Shown here: positions 1-7,107 of the stretch, in pieces | Numbering within the stretch: position 1 is the first letter of the stretch | Layout of the letters: each line of letters starts with the position of its first letter | Assembly (NCBI GenBank): GCA_937876435.1 | Contig: CALEIL010000008.1 | Span: 1 to 10,057 of the forward strand | Direction: 5' to 3' | Length of the DNA stretch: 10,057 nucleotides | From: an uncultured Bacteroidota bacterium | GTDB taxonomy: Bacteria; Bacteroidota; Bacteroidia; Chitinophagales; Saprospiraceae | Notes under the pieces: model-generated | Databases searched by the model: none | Seen by the model: only the letters and a program-made list of their open reading frames with translations | Told to the model about the DNA's origin: nothing | Made by a program: the position numbers and the translations under genes

Positions 1-86
1 ATGGATATAGCCTGCCTCCCGACCAATCCCAATCCCTCACTCGCTCTCCCCTACCACACACTCTCACAACTGACAACCCACAACTG

Positions 87-133
87 AAATCAAAAAAATC
101 TATTTTTTTGATTTAATCATTTGTTTAAATCAA
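87..133. promoter_or_regulatory. Candidate TetR-type operator: three alternating AAATCAA/TTGATTT elements
   Basis: AAATCAA lies at 87-93, its reverse complement TTGATTT at 108-114, and AAATCAA again at 127-133. The first two form a perfect 12-bp inverted repeat (87-98 with 103-114, loop TCTA). The second and third form a perfect 9-bp inverted repeat (TTGATTTAA 108-116 with TTAAATCAA 125-133, spacer of 8). Successive elements start 21 and 19 bases apart, close to two helical turns, as expected for dimers binding one face of the DNA. TetR-family regulators commonly bind such palindromes just upstream of their own gene, and the tetR ATG is at 172. That this is the operator is inference. The first palindrome is A/T-rich and could instead be part of a terminator for an upstream gene. 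Confidence 0.5.
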
Positions 134-151
134 TTTACCAACCTATCTTAG
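120..151 (+). promoter_or_regulatory. Candidate Bacteroidota-type promoter for the exporter operon
   Basis: TTTG at 120-123 could be the -33 box. After 20 bases comes TATCTTAG at 144-151, seven of eight matches to the Bacteroidota -7 consensus TAnnTTTG. Transcription would start around 156-160, shortly before the ATG at 172. The -33 box sits in the spacer between the two halves of the 108-133 palindrome, so a bound repressor would block it. No other promoter is visible inside the tightly packed operon. Confidence 0.4.
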
Positions 152-171
152 CCTTCACAAAACATGATCAA

Positions 172-816
172 ATGACGGAAAAAGATCAAAACACAGAAGA
201 AAAAATAAAAGCAGCGGCCCGGGATTTATTCCACCAAAGAGGGTTTGATGGAACCAAAACGAGGGATATTGCAGAAGCAGCCGGGATCAACCTGGCATTG
301 ATGAACTACTACTTCCGGAGTAAGAAAAAGCTTTTTGACCTCATTATGATGGAGACGATCGAACGCTTTTTCCAATCCGTACTCGACATTATCCGGGAAG
401 AGGATGACTCCATGGAGCAGAAAATCCAAAAACTCACTTCCCACTACATCACCCTTTTAAAGCAGGAACCGGATTTGCCGGTCTTTATATTGAGTGAAGT
501 CCGCTCCAATCCTTCATTTATTTTTGATCAGGTGTTCAAAGACAACGACGTCGGTCAAACTCCATTTTTCCAGTTTCTCCGTCAAAGTATCGGTCAGGAT
601 ACCTCCGACCCATCCCATCCAGCTCATATATTGCTCAACCTGATTTCGATGATCGTTTTCCCATTCGCTGCAAAACCTTTGATCATGTACCTTCTGGGTC
701 TGGATGAAGAACAATTTCATCATATGATGGACCAGCGTAGAGAACTCATCCCCGTATGGCTTCACAAACTTTTGCCTTCTGATGAATTACCAAATTTGAA
801 GAATCATGAAAATTAA
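172..816 (+). CDS. TetR/AcrR-family transcriptional regulator
   Basis: This 214-residue protein is probably the repressor of the exporter operon it heads. The N-terminal TetR DNA-binding domain spans about residues 8-56, with the helix-turn-helix at about 30-48 (RDIAEAAGI, then the recognition helix ending NYYFRSK, a typical TetR ending). The rest is helical and would hold the ligand pocket and dimer interface. I chose ATG 172 over the in-frame TTG at 121: the extra 17 residues do not look like TetR sequence, and the TTG would place the candidate -7 box and half of the operator palindrome inside the coding region. No clear Shine-Dalgarno precedes the ATG. The 3' end overlaps the TolC-type gene by 11 bases, so regulator and transporter are likely one transcript and autoregulated. 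In E. coli the comparable YbhGFSR exporter also has a TetR regulator (CecR/YbiH). The ligand cannot be told. Confidence 0.9.
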   Translation: MTEKDQNTEEKIKAAARDLFHQRGFDGTKTRDIAEAAGINLALMNYYFRSKKKLFDLIMMETIERFFQSVLDIIREEDDSMEQKIQKLTSHYITLLKQEPDLPVFILSEVRSNPSFIFDQVFKDNDVGQTPFFQFLRQSIGQDTSDPSHPAHILLNLISMIVFPFAAKPLIMYLLGLDEEQFHHMMDQRRELIPVWLHKLLPSDELPNLKNHEN

Positions 817-2077
817 TATCAGTCTGGTTTTCTGTTCTCTGGTTTTGATGAATCTCCCCGTTGCCCGGTCCCAGACCACCTCCCCGGTGACCCTGGATTC
901 GTGCCATAGCTGGGCACACGATCATTACCCTTTGACAGGGCAGTACGGGCTTTTGGAACAAACCAGGGATTTGACGCTCGAAAATATCGCTACGCACAAC
1001 CTGCCTTCCCTGCAACTGACCGGCCAGGCTACATGGCAATCCGAGGTCACGGAAATCCCCCTCGAGGTTCCGGGTCTGGACATCCCATCGCCTCCCCTCA
1101 CTCAATACAATGCCTATGCAGAAGTCAATCAGTCCCTGACCGGATTTAAAACGACGCGGGCCGAGAAAGCACTCGCGCATACCAATCACCTGATTCAGCA
1201 TCAATCCCTCGAAGTCAATCTTTACCAGTTATACGAGCGGGTCAATACGTTCTTTTTTGGTATTCTGCTCCTGGAAGCACAAATAGAACAAATCCGGATT
1301 TCCAATGAAGATCTGAACCTCAAAATCAATCAGCTCAGTCAGGCAAAGCCATTTGGCACGATACTGCAAAGCGACATCGACCAGCTCAGGGCCGGCTCCC
1401 TGAAACTGGACCAACAAATTTTTGCTGCAGAATCAAAAAAGAAGCGAATGATCCGGAATCTGAGCCAGTTGACCGGGCATTCTTTCACCTCCTCCACACA
1501 TTTTCAAAGACCGGAAATACCCATCGAAGTCTCTCAAATATCCAGACCAGAGAAAGCTTTATTTGAACTGCAAAAGCAAGAAATTGACCAACAAATATCA
1601 CTTTTCCAGCAACAGCTCAAACCACAACTGTCTTTATTTGCCCGGGGAGGCGTGGGCAGACCGGCGCTCAATTTCCTCGATGATGGTATCTCCCCTTATT
1701 TCATAGGTGGCTTTCGATTTCAATGGAACCTGGCCTCCCAGTATACCCGTCAACGAAAAATGGAAATCTGGGAAGTGCAGAAACGGATGATCGATGCAAA
1801 CGCCTACGCATTTAATTTGAACACCGAATTGAAACTGAGCCGGTATGAAGAAGAGATAGAAGAGTACAACCGATTGCTGACTATGGATCAGGAATTGATT
1901 GACCTCAGAAAAACGATCACAGAAACAGCCGGTGAACAATTGACCCGTGGGATATTGACCCCGGTGGACTATACGACCATCCTTCATGAAGAAGAAAAAG
2001 CCCGCCAATCCAGAGCATTGAACGAGATTTTGTTATTGCAAGCACACTATAACCGACTTTATGAAAACGGAAACTAA
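806..2077 (+). CDS. TolC-family outer-membrane efflux channel
   Basis: This 423-residue protein would form the outer-membrane exit duct of a tripartite exporter. It begins with a Sec signal peptide: basic MK, a hydrophobic stretch to about residue 20, and a plausible cleavage near ARS-Q at 21-24. The mature protein has the layout of the outer-membrane efflux protein family: long amphipathic, Gln/Glu/Leu-rich helices (roughly 110-220 and 245-280, then about 315-420) that would build the periplasmic barrel, broken by a Gly/aromatic-rich segment (about 278-312) with strand-like character. The length is typical of the family. It overlaps tetR by 11 bases upstream and the adaptor gene by 17 bases downstream, which ties it to this operon. 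A dedicated TolC inside the operon is unlike E. coli, where TolC is shared. Family assignment is strong; the substrate is unknown. Confidence 0.88.
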   Translation: MKINISLVFCSLVLMNLPVARSQTTSPVTLDSCHSWAHDHYPLTGQYGLLEQTRDLTLENIATHNLPSLQLTGQATWQSEVTEIPLEVPGLDIPSPPLTQYNAYAEVNQSLTGFKTTRAEKALAHTNHLIQHQSLEVNLYQLYERVNTFFFGILLLEAQIEQIRISNEDLNLKINQLSQAKPFGTILQSDIDQLRAGSLKLDQQIFAAESKKKRMIRNLSQLTGHSFTSSTHFQRPEIPIEVSQISRPEKALFELQKQEIDQQISLFQQQLKPQLSLFARGGVGRPALNFLDDGISPYFIGGFRFQWNLASQYTRQRKMEIWEVQKRMIDANAYAFNLNTELKLSRYEEEIEEYNRLLTMDQELIDLRKTITETAGEQLTRGILTPVDYTTILHEEEKARQSRALNEILLLQAHYNRLYENGN

Positions 2078-3020
2078 TTTTTTCGGACCACTTTCGATGT
2101 CTATAATCTTGCTCCTGGCCCTCCTGGCAGGATGCGCCCAACCCGATCACGTCTTCGATGGGACCGGATCTTTCTCAGCTACTGAAATCGTAGTATCGGC
2201 AGAGGCAGCAGGCACCATCCGATCCTTGCAGGTGGAGGCAGGCCAGAAGCTCTCAAAAGATCAGGTGGTCGGACAGGTGGACACTACTCTGTTGCATCTC
2301 CAGTTGGAACAAACGCGGGCTCAGATCAAGTCCATGGGTCTGGGGATCCCCAACGTCCGGGCCCAAACGGAATTTTTTGACCAGCAAATCCAATTGGCAA
2401 AGACAAAGCTTTCTTATCTCCGGAAAGAACACGAACGCATCATGAATCTGCACCGGGTGGAAGCCGCGACGCAAAAACAATTGGACGACATTTCGTCCCA
2501 GGTGGACCAGGCGGAGATTCAGATCGGTGTGCTTGAAAATCAGAAAAAAGCACAAACCTCGGCTCTGACCACTCAAAAAGCCGGACTGGAAGCCAAGCCC
2601 ATTCCTTTGCAGGCCCAGCTCGACCTCATTCGCGAACAGATCCGCCGGGCCCGCATAATCAATCCGAGAGAGGGGACTATCCTCGCTACCTATGCCGAGG
2701 AGGGTGAATATACCTCTCCCGGGAAACCATTGTATCGGTTGGCGGATCTCGGTGACATTCATTTGAAAGCCTATATATCGGGAAATTCGTATTCCGGCAT
2801 CAAACTGAATCAACAGGTCACCGTATATACCGACGACGGTCTGGGAGGATACCACACCGATACAGGAACCGTCACATGGATCAGTGAAAAAGCAGAATTC
2901 ACACCCAAAACGATCCAGACCAGGGACGAAAGGGAAAATTTGGTATACGCCATCAAAGTTTCTGTACCCAATCCCGATGGCCGATACAAGATAGGTATGT
3001 ACGGAGAAATAAAACTATAG
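2061..3020 (+). CDS. HlyD/YbhG-type periplasmic adaptor (membrane fusion protein), probable lipoprotein
   Basis: This 319-residue adaptor would bridge the inner-membrane ABC transporter and the TolC-type channel. The N-terminus has a hydrophobic segment (about 11-24) ending in a lipobox, LAGC, with Cys25 as the likely lipidated residue. A first biotinyl-lipoyl-like half-motif follows at about 42-75 (VSAEAAGTIRSL, then GQKLSKDQVV). A long Gln/Glu/Lys-rich coiled-coil hairpin covers about 76-197. The second lipoyl half is at about 198-232 (NPREGTIL, EGEYTSPGKPLYRLAD), and a beta-barrel-like region reaches the C-terminus. This order is that of the HlyD_D23/YbhG-type adaptors. It overlaps the TolC gene by 17 bases and stops 3 bases before ATPase 1. 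The lipobox suggests anchoring by a lipid rather than a transmembrane helix; inner versus outer membrane cannot be decided here. Confidence 0.88.
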   Translation: MKTETNFFGPLSMSIILLLALLAGCAQPDHVFDGTGSFSATEIVVSAEAAGTIRSLQVEAGQKLSKDQVVGQVDTTLLHLQLEQTRAQIKSMGLGIPNVRAQTEFFDQQIQLAKTKLSYLRKEHERIMNLHRVEAATQKQLDDISSQVDQAEIQIGVLENQKKAQTSALTTQKAGLEAKPIPLQAQLDLIREQIRRARIINPREGTILATYAEEGEYTSPGKPLYRLADLGDIHLKAYISGNSYSGIKLNQQVTVYTDDGLGGYHTDTGTVTWISEKAEFTPKTIQTRDERENLVYAIKVSVPNPDGRYKIGMYGEIKL

Positions 3021-3023
3021 ACC

Positions 3024-3959
3024 ATGAGTGTGCTGTCCGCAAAACACGTTTCAAAATCATACCCCGATACGGGGCAGACGGCCTTGAATGATGTTTCATT
3101 TGACGTAGGCAAGGATCAGATATTTGGTCTGATAGGACCCGATGGAGCAGGTAAAACCTCCCTGTTTCGAATCCTGGCGACCGTCATACTCCCCGATGAG
3201 GGAGAGGTGTCCATATTCGGACACGATATCATCAAAGAATACACCTACATCAGAAAATTCATCGGGTATATGCCGGGACGATTTTCCTTATATACCGATC
3301 TTACCGTAGAGGAAAATCTACGGTTCTTTGCTACCCTGTACGGCGTCACGGTGGAAGAGAACTATTCCATCATCCGCGATATCTACATCCAGCTGGAGCC
3401 ATTCAAAAACCGCCGGGCAGGAAAACTTTCCGGGGGGATGAAACAAAAATTGGCGCTGTGCTGTGCTTTGATACATCACCCGCGCGTATTGCTCCTGGAT
3501 GAACCCACGACAGGGGTAGATCCGGTTTCCCGCAAGGAATTCTGGGACATCCTGGCTGGTCTCCGCTCCAAAGGCATGACGATCCTCGTGTCCACCCCCT
3601 ATATGGATGAGGCAGAGCAATGCGACAGGATTGCACTTATCCAGGAGGGAGCCATTCTGTCTATCGATACACCCCTGGGCATTACCCAAAAATACCCATA
3701 TCAATTATTTGGGGTCCAATCTGCAGATATCAGGAGGGCTTTGGGATTGATCCGGGAAAGCGAATACATCGACACGTGTTATTCATTCGGTGACTCGCTC
3801 CATATCACCTTCAAAAATGATGAACCGCAAGTAGAGCGAATCCTGCGGGAACTTTCCGGCGCGGGCGTAACCGAATCTTCCATATCACCGATCGAACCAC
3901 ACATAGAAGATTGTTTTATACAATTAATGAACAGACATGGAAGCATCACACATCATTGA
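3024..3959 (+). CDS. ABC transporter ATP-binding protein 1 (YbhF N-half-like, degenerate Q- and H-loops)
   Basis: This 311-residue cytoplasmic ATPase would partner ATPase 2 to drive the ABC-2 permeases. Walker A is GPDGAGKTS (38-46), the signature is LSGGM (135-139), and Walker B is LLLDEP with Asp159 and Glu160. Two catalytic positions deviate: the Q-loop reads YMPGRF, with Gly85 where Gln is expected, and the H-loop reads STPYMDEAE, with Pro192 where His is expected. The GPDGAGKT motif, the EQCDR stretch after the H-loop and the EDCFIQL ending resemble the N-terminal half of E. coli YbhF as I recall it, which also lacks the H-loop His. Residues about 225-311 form a C-terminal extension absent from ATPase 2. 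It starts 3 bases after the adaptor and overlaps ATPase 2 by 23 bases. ATP binding is likely; hydrolysis at its own Walker site is doubtful. Confidence 0.9.
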   Translation: MSVLSAKHVSKSYPDTGQTALNDVSFDVGKDQIFGLIGPDGAGKTSLFRILATVILPDEGEVSIFGHDIIKEYTYIRKFIGYMPGRFSLYTDLTVEENLRFFATLYGVTVEENYSIIRDIYIQLEPFKNRRAGKLSGGMKQKLALCCALIHHPRVLLLDEPTTGVDPVSRKEFWDILAGLRSKGMTILVSTPYMDEAEQCDRIALIQEGAILSIDTPLGITQKYPYQLFGVQSADIRRALGLIRESEYIDTCYSFGDSLHITFKNDEPQVERILRELSGAGVTESSISPIEPHIEDCFIQLMNRHGSITHH

Positions 3960-4683
3960 AGTCAAAAATCTATCGAAAAAGTTTGGTGGATTTACCGCCG
4001 TAGACCAGATTTCGTTCACGGTCAATAAGGGGGAAATCTTTGGCTTTCTGGGTGCCAATGGAGCGGGAAAAACGACCGCTATCCGAATGCTTTGCGGTCT
4101 GATGAAACCCACTTCAGGGGCGGCATCAGTGGCTGGATACGATGTATTCACCCAGGCCGAAAAAATCAGGAAAAATATCGGCTACATGAGTCAGTTATTT
4201 TCATTGTACCAGGATCTCACTGTCCGGGAAAATATTCGTTTTTACGCCGGGATCTACGGGATGACCGGGAAGGAAATCAGACAGAAAGGGGATCGGCTGA
4301 TCGCGAGGCTGGGAATGGAGGGTATGGCCGACCAACTGGTAGGCGATATTCCATTGGGGTGGAAACAGAAACTGGCTTTTTCGGTAGCCGTCATCCATCA
4401 ACCAAAAATTGTATTTCTGGATGAACCGACCGGGGGTGTAGACCCCATCACCCGGCGACAGTTTTGGGATTTGATATACGACGCTGCGATGGAAGGGATC
4501 ACCGTTTTCGTGACGACCCATTACATGGATGAAGCGGAATACTGTGACCGGATTTCCATGATGGTGGATGGGCAAATCGCTGCGTTGGATAAACCGTCGG
4601 TACTCAAGGAGCATTTTGGCTGCCAGACGATGGACGAGGTATTCTATGAGCTGGCCCGGAATCAAAAGGTCGTCGAGCCATGA
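3937..4683 (+). CDS. ABC transporter ATP-binding protein 2 (YbhF C-half-like, degenerate signature)
   Basis: This 248-residue protein is the second nucleotide-binding subunit. Walker A is GANGAGKTT (39-47), the Q-loop is YMSQ with Gln86, Walker B is VFLDEP, the D-loop follows as GGVDP, and the H-loop is TTHYMDEAE with the His present. The ABC signature is not LSGGQ but PLGWKQ, a change I also recall from the C-terminal half of YbhF (PLGFKQ). So its Walker, Q and H elements look intact, but it would supply a poor signature to its partner. ATPase 1 shows the reverse pattern, which fits a heterodimer with one consensus site. It overlaps ATPase 1 by 23 bases and permease 1 by 4 bases (ATGA), so all three are probably made in balanced amounts. 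A homodimer is possible but less likely, since both its sites would lack a proper signature. Confidence 0.92.
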   Translation: MEASHIIEVKNLSKKFGGFTAVDQISFTVNKGEIFGFLGANGAGKTTAIRMLCGLMKPTSGAASVAGYDVFTQAEKIRKNIGYMSQLFSLYQDLTVRENIRFYAGIYGMTGKEIRQKGDRLIARLGMEGMADQLVGDIPLGWKQKLAFSVAVIHQPKIVFLDEPTGGVDPITRRQFWDLIYDAAMEGITVFVTTHYMDEAEYCDRISMMVDGQIAALDKPSVLKEHFGCQTMDEVFYELARNQKVVEP

Positions 4684-5786
4684 AACGATTTAATGCATTC
4701 GTCCGAAAGGAATTCTACCACGTTTTCAGGGATCCGAAGACCATGCTCATGCTCTTTGGACTTCCCGTTATCCAGATTTTGCTTTTTGGGTTTGCCCTGA
4801 GTAATGAAATCAAAAATGCTCCCCTCCTCGTCATGGATTATTCCAATGATGTGGCCACGCAACAATTAATCGAAAAATTCAGAACGAGCCCGTATTTCAG
4901 CATAGTAAAAACCAGTACGAACCGGGAAGAGTTGGAATCGGAATTTCAAAAAGGACATATCCAGCTCGCCCTGATCATCGGGGATCAATTCATGGAAAAT
5001 TTTACCAGATCGTCTTCTGTAGAAATTCAGTTGATCGCCGACGCTTCCAACCCCAATACGGCTACCAATCTGGTCCAGTATGCTACAGGAATCATCGCGA
5101 ATTTCCAGGCAGAATCAAATATTTCGTATGGAAATATGCCCCTAATCAGAACCGAAACGAGGATGATTTACAACCCCGAACTGAGCAGTGCGCGCAATTT
5201 TGTGCCGGGATTGATAGCCCTGATTTTGTTGTTGGTTTGCGTCTTGATGTCATCGGTATCTATCGTGCGCGAAAAAGAAAAAGGCAATATGGAAGTCCTG
5301 CTCGTCTCTCCGGTCAATCCATTGACCATTGTGATATCCAAAGCGGTACCCTACCTGATTCTGTCCCTTATCAATCTGGGCGTCATCCTCATTCTCAGCA
5401 TTTTTTTACTCAAAATTCCGATAGCGGGCAGTTTATTACTTTTGATCGGAGAAAGCATTTTGCTAATCATCACTGCTTTGTCCCTGGGTTTGCTGATATC
5501 TACACTGACCCAATCGCAAGAAACCGCTATGCTGATATCGCTGATGGGTATGCTCCTGCCCACCTTGTTGTTCACCGGGTTTATGTTTCCCCTGGAAAAT
5601 ATGCCTATAGCCCTACAATATTTCGCGAATCTGATTCCGTCCCGGTGGTTCTATGTCATCGCCAATTCCATCATGATCAAAGGGCTTGGTTTTGAATCAG
5701 TATGGAAAGAAACCCTCATTCTGCTGGGCATGACTGCGGTCTTGTTGATCCTGAGTATTCGTTCATTCAAATCCAGATTGACATGA
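4680..5786 (+). CDS. ABC-2 type transporter permease 1 (YbhS/YbhR-like)
   Basis: This 368-residue inner-membrane protein has the ABC-2 exporter layout. A short cytoplasmic N-terminus carries an amphipathic helix with the family motif KEFYHVFRDPKTM (10-22). A first membrane helix follows at about 22-41. A periplasmic domain of about 130 residues includes SNPNTATNLVQ, close to the SEPNTAN stretch I recall from YbhS. Five more membrane helices start at about 173, with the coupling motif REKEKGNMEVLLVSP after the second. The gene begins inside the ATGA overlap with ATPase 2 and ends in another ATGA overlap with permease 2. Two adjacent half-size permeases fit a heterodimeric channel. Substrates of such systems include drugs, cations and lipophilic compounds; none can be assigned here. 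Confidence 0.92.
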   Translation: MKRFNAFVRKEFYHVFRDPKTMLMLFGLPVIQILLFGFALSNEIKNAPLLVMDYSNDVATQQLIEKFRTSPYFSIVKTSTNREELESEFQKGHIQLALIIGDQFMENFTRSSSVEIQLIADASNPNTATNLVQYATGIIANFQAESNISYGNMPLIRTETRMIYNPELSSARNFVPGLIALILLLVCVLMSSVSIVREKEKGNMEVLLVSPVNPLTIVISKAVPYLILSLINLGVILILSIFLLKIPIAGSLLLLIGESILLIITALSLGLLISTLTQSQETAMLISLMGMLLPTLLFTGFMFPLENMPIALQYFANLIPSRWFYVIANSIMIKGLGFESVWKETLILLGMTAVLLILSIRSFKSRLT

Positions 5787-6904
5787 AATTGCTACGACAT
5801 TTATTGCGGAAGGAATTTCGGCAAATATTCAGGAATACCATCATCCTGCGGATGATCGTTGCCGTTCCCATCGTCCAATTATTGATTATACCCCTCACCG
5901 CTGATTATGAAGTGAGCAATATCAATATTGCGGTGGTAGATCAGGATCATTCTTCCTGGTCTCACCGGTTGACAGAATCTGTCACCAAATCAGGATATTT
6001 CAGGCTGATCAATTTCGGTTCATCCTACGATGAGGCTTTTAGAAAAATGGAAATAGACGACGTGGATTTGATCCTGGTGATACCGGATGGGTTTGAGAAA
6101 AAATCAATTCGACAGGAAGGCCCGTCATTGTTTGTGGCGGTCAATGCTATCAATGGGATGAAGGCCCAGGTAGGAAATGGCTATTTGTCCCAGATAATTA
6201 TGGGATTTAATCAGGAAATTTTAGTTGAAAACCTGCCGAACATCAGTGCTTTGGGCCCAACAACTACCGATATTAAACCCCGGTTTTGGTTCAATCCCAC
6301 GCTCAGCTATCCATTTTTTATGGTCCCAGGAATCCTGGTAATTCTGGTGACCATGGTCGGGGGGTATATGACGGCGCTCAACATCGTAAAGGAGAAAGAA
6401 ACGGGGACCATCGATCAGATCAACGTATCCCCTATTCCCAAAGGTTGGTTTATTCTCGGAAAACTAATACCGTTCTGGATCCTGGGGATGGTGGTATTTA
6501 CTATAGGAATATTTGGGGTGGGATACCTGGTATATGGGATTGAGCCCGTAGGCAATATCGGTTTGGTCTACGGGTACCTGGCCGTTTATCTGGTGGCTAT
6601 TCTGGGATTTGGACTGATGATCTCTACCTATTCAGATACGCAGCAGCAAGCGATGTCGCTGGCGTTTTTGTTCATGATGATCTTTGTCCTGATGAGTGGT
6701 TTGTTCACACCGGTCGAGAGCATGCCTGCCTGGGCCAGGTGGATCGCCTATGCCAACCCTGTTACGTGGTTTATCGATGCGATAAGACTCGTGATCATGA
6801 AAGGCAGTCAATTCCGGGATATCCTGCCACATTTTGGTGTTATGGCGGGATTTGCCGTTGTATTCAATAGCTGGGCGGTCTGGAATTACCGGAAAAGTAG
6901 TTAA
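5783..6904 (+). CDS. ABC-2 type transporter permease 2 (YbhS/YbhR-like)
   Basis: This 373-residue protein is the second ABC-2 permease. It begins MKLLRHLLRKEFRQIFRNT, the usual amphipathic N-terminal helix, followed by a membrane helix at about 20-38, a periplasmic domain to about 170, and five C-terminal membrane helices. FWFNPTLSYPFFMVPG precedes the second helix and VKEKETGTIDQINVSP is the cytoplasmic coupling motif. The reading frame is open from an ATG at 5702, but those 27 extra residues would lie inside permease 1 and do not look like a permease N-terminus. The ATG at 5783 overlaps the permease 1 stop as ATGA, matching the previous junction, so I chose it. It is the last gene of the operon. 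Only partial similarity to permease 1 is visible, so the two are diverged paralogues rather than a recent duplication. Confidence 0.92.
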   Translation: MKLLRHLLRKEFRQIFRNTIILRMIVAVPIVQLLIIPLTADYEVSNINIAVVDQDHSSWSHRLTESVTKSGYFRLINFGSSYDEAFRKMEIDDVDLILVIPDGFEKKSIRQEGPSLFVAVNAINGMKAQVGNGYLSQIIMGFNQEILVENLPNISALGPTTTDIKPRFWFNPTLSYPFFMVPGILVILVTMVGGYMTALNIVKEKETGTIDQINVSPIPKGWFILGKLIPFWILGMVVFTIGIFGVGYLVYGIEPVGNIGLVYGYLAVYLVAILGFGLMISTYSDTQQQAMSLAFLFMMIFVLMSGLFTPVESMPAWARWIAYANPVTWFIDAIRLVIMKGSQFRDILPHFGVMAGFAVVFNSWAVWNYRKSS

Positions 6905-6910
6905 TCGGGG

Positions 6911-6939
6911 ATGTCACCGGATCAAGTCCGGGGGGACGT
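6911..6939. repeat. REP-like palindromic hairpin
   Basis: Just after the permease 2 stop, CCGGA (6917-6921) pairs with TCCGG (6927-6931) across a TCAAG loop. After a small asymmetric internal loop (A against GGG), ATGTC (6911-6915) pairs with GACGT (6935-6939) with one G-T wobble. No T-run follows, so it is not a standard intrinsic terminator. The core GGATCAAGTCC resembles a dispersed intergenic palindrome that I recall from many bacterial genomes (CCGGACTTGATCCGG type). Only one copy is in this window, so repeat status is inference. It might still protect the 3' end of the operon mRNA. Confidence 0.4.
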
Positions 6940-6990
6940 GGATCAAGCAAAAATTGCGTTTAAGTCAACCGTTATTCTTTCTTTTATTGT

Positions 6991-7054
6991 TCAATCTATT
7001 TTTCAGCGTTTTTTAAAATCGGTTTCTGTTACATTTTCTCAATCTGTTTTTCAG
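6991..7054. repeat. Imperfect 16-bp direct repeat in the intergenic spacer
   Basis: TCAATCTATTTTTCAG (6991-7006) recurs as TCAATCTGTTTTTCAG (7039-7054), 15 of 16 bases identical and 48 bases apart. The surrounding DNA (6905-7107) is T-rich and shows no credible gene and no clear terminator. The repeat may be a relic of a small duplication or of an insertion, or a chance match in low-complexity DNA. No function is proposed. Confidence 0.35.
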
Positions 7055-7107
7055 TGCGGATTGGTCCACTGCGCTTTTCCGCTCTATTAATTTTTGAAAA
7101 TCATTGA

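Noticed and set aside
1..87. A 28-codon open frame from the ATG at base 1, ending TGA at 85-87
   Set aside because: It is C-rich, has no recognisable protein features and lies in a low-complexity stretch with a repeated ACAACTGA; more likely intergenic DNA.
121..171. TTG at 121 as the tetR start, adding 17 residues
   Set aside because: The added residues are unlike TetR N-termini, and this start would put the candidate -7 box and half of the 108-133 palindrome inside the gene; ATG 172 fits better.
746..1204. Long minus-strand frame (152 codons) across tetR and the TolC gene
   Set aside because: It is a shadow of well-supported plus-strand genes and has no family features; the same holds for 2253-2855, 3318-3704, 4201-4665 and the plus-strand frames 4092-4424 and 5237-5695.
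5702..5782. A 27-residue upstream extension of permease 2
   Set aside because: It overlaps permease 1 in another frame and lacks permease character; ATG 5783 has the ATGA overlap and the normal amphipathic N-terminus.
6834..7016. A 60-codon plus-strand frame running from the end of permease 2 into the spacer
   Set aside because: Half of it lies out of frame inside permease 2, the rest is palindrome and T-rich spacer that gives a spurious Phe/Leu-rich tail.
7052..7071. CAGTG...CACTG hairpin as a terminator for the cupin gene or the exporter operon
   Set aside because: The stem is only about 5 bp plus a bulge and no T-tract follows it on either strand.
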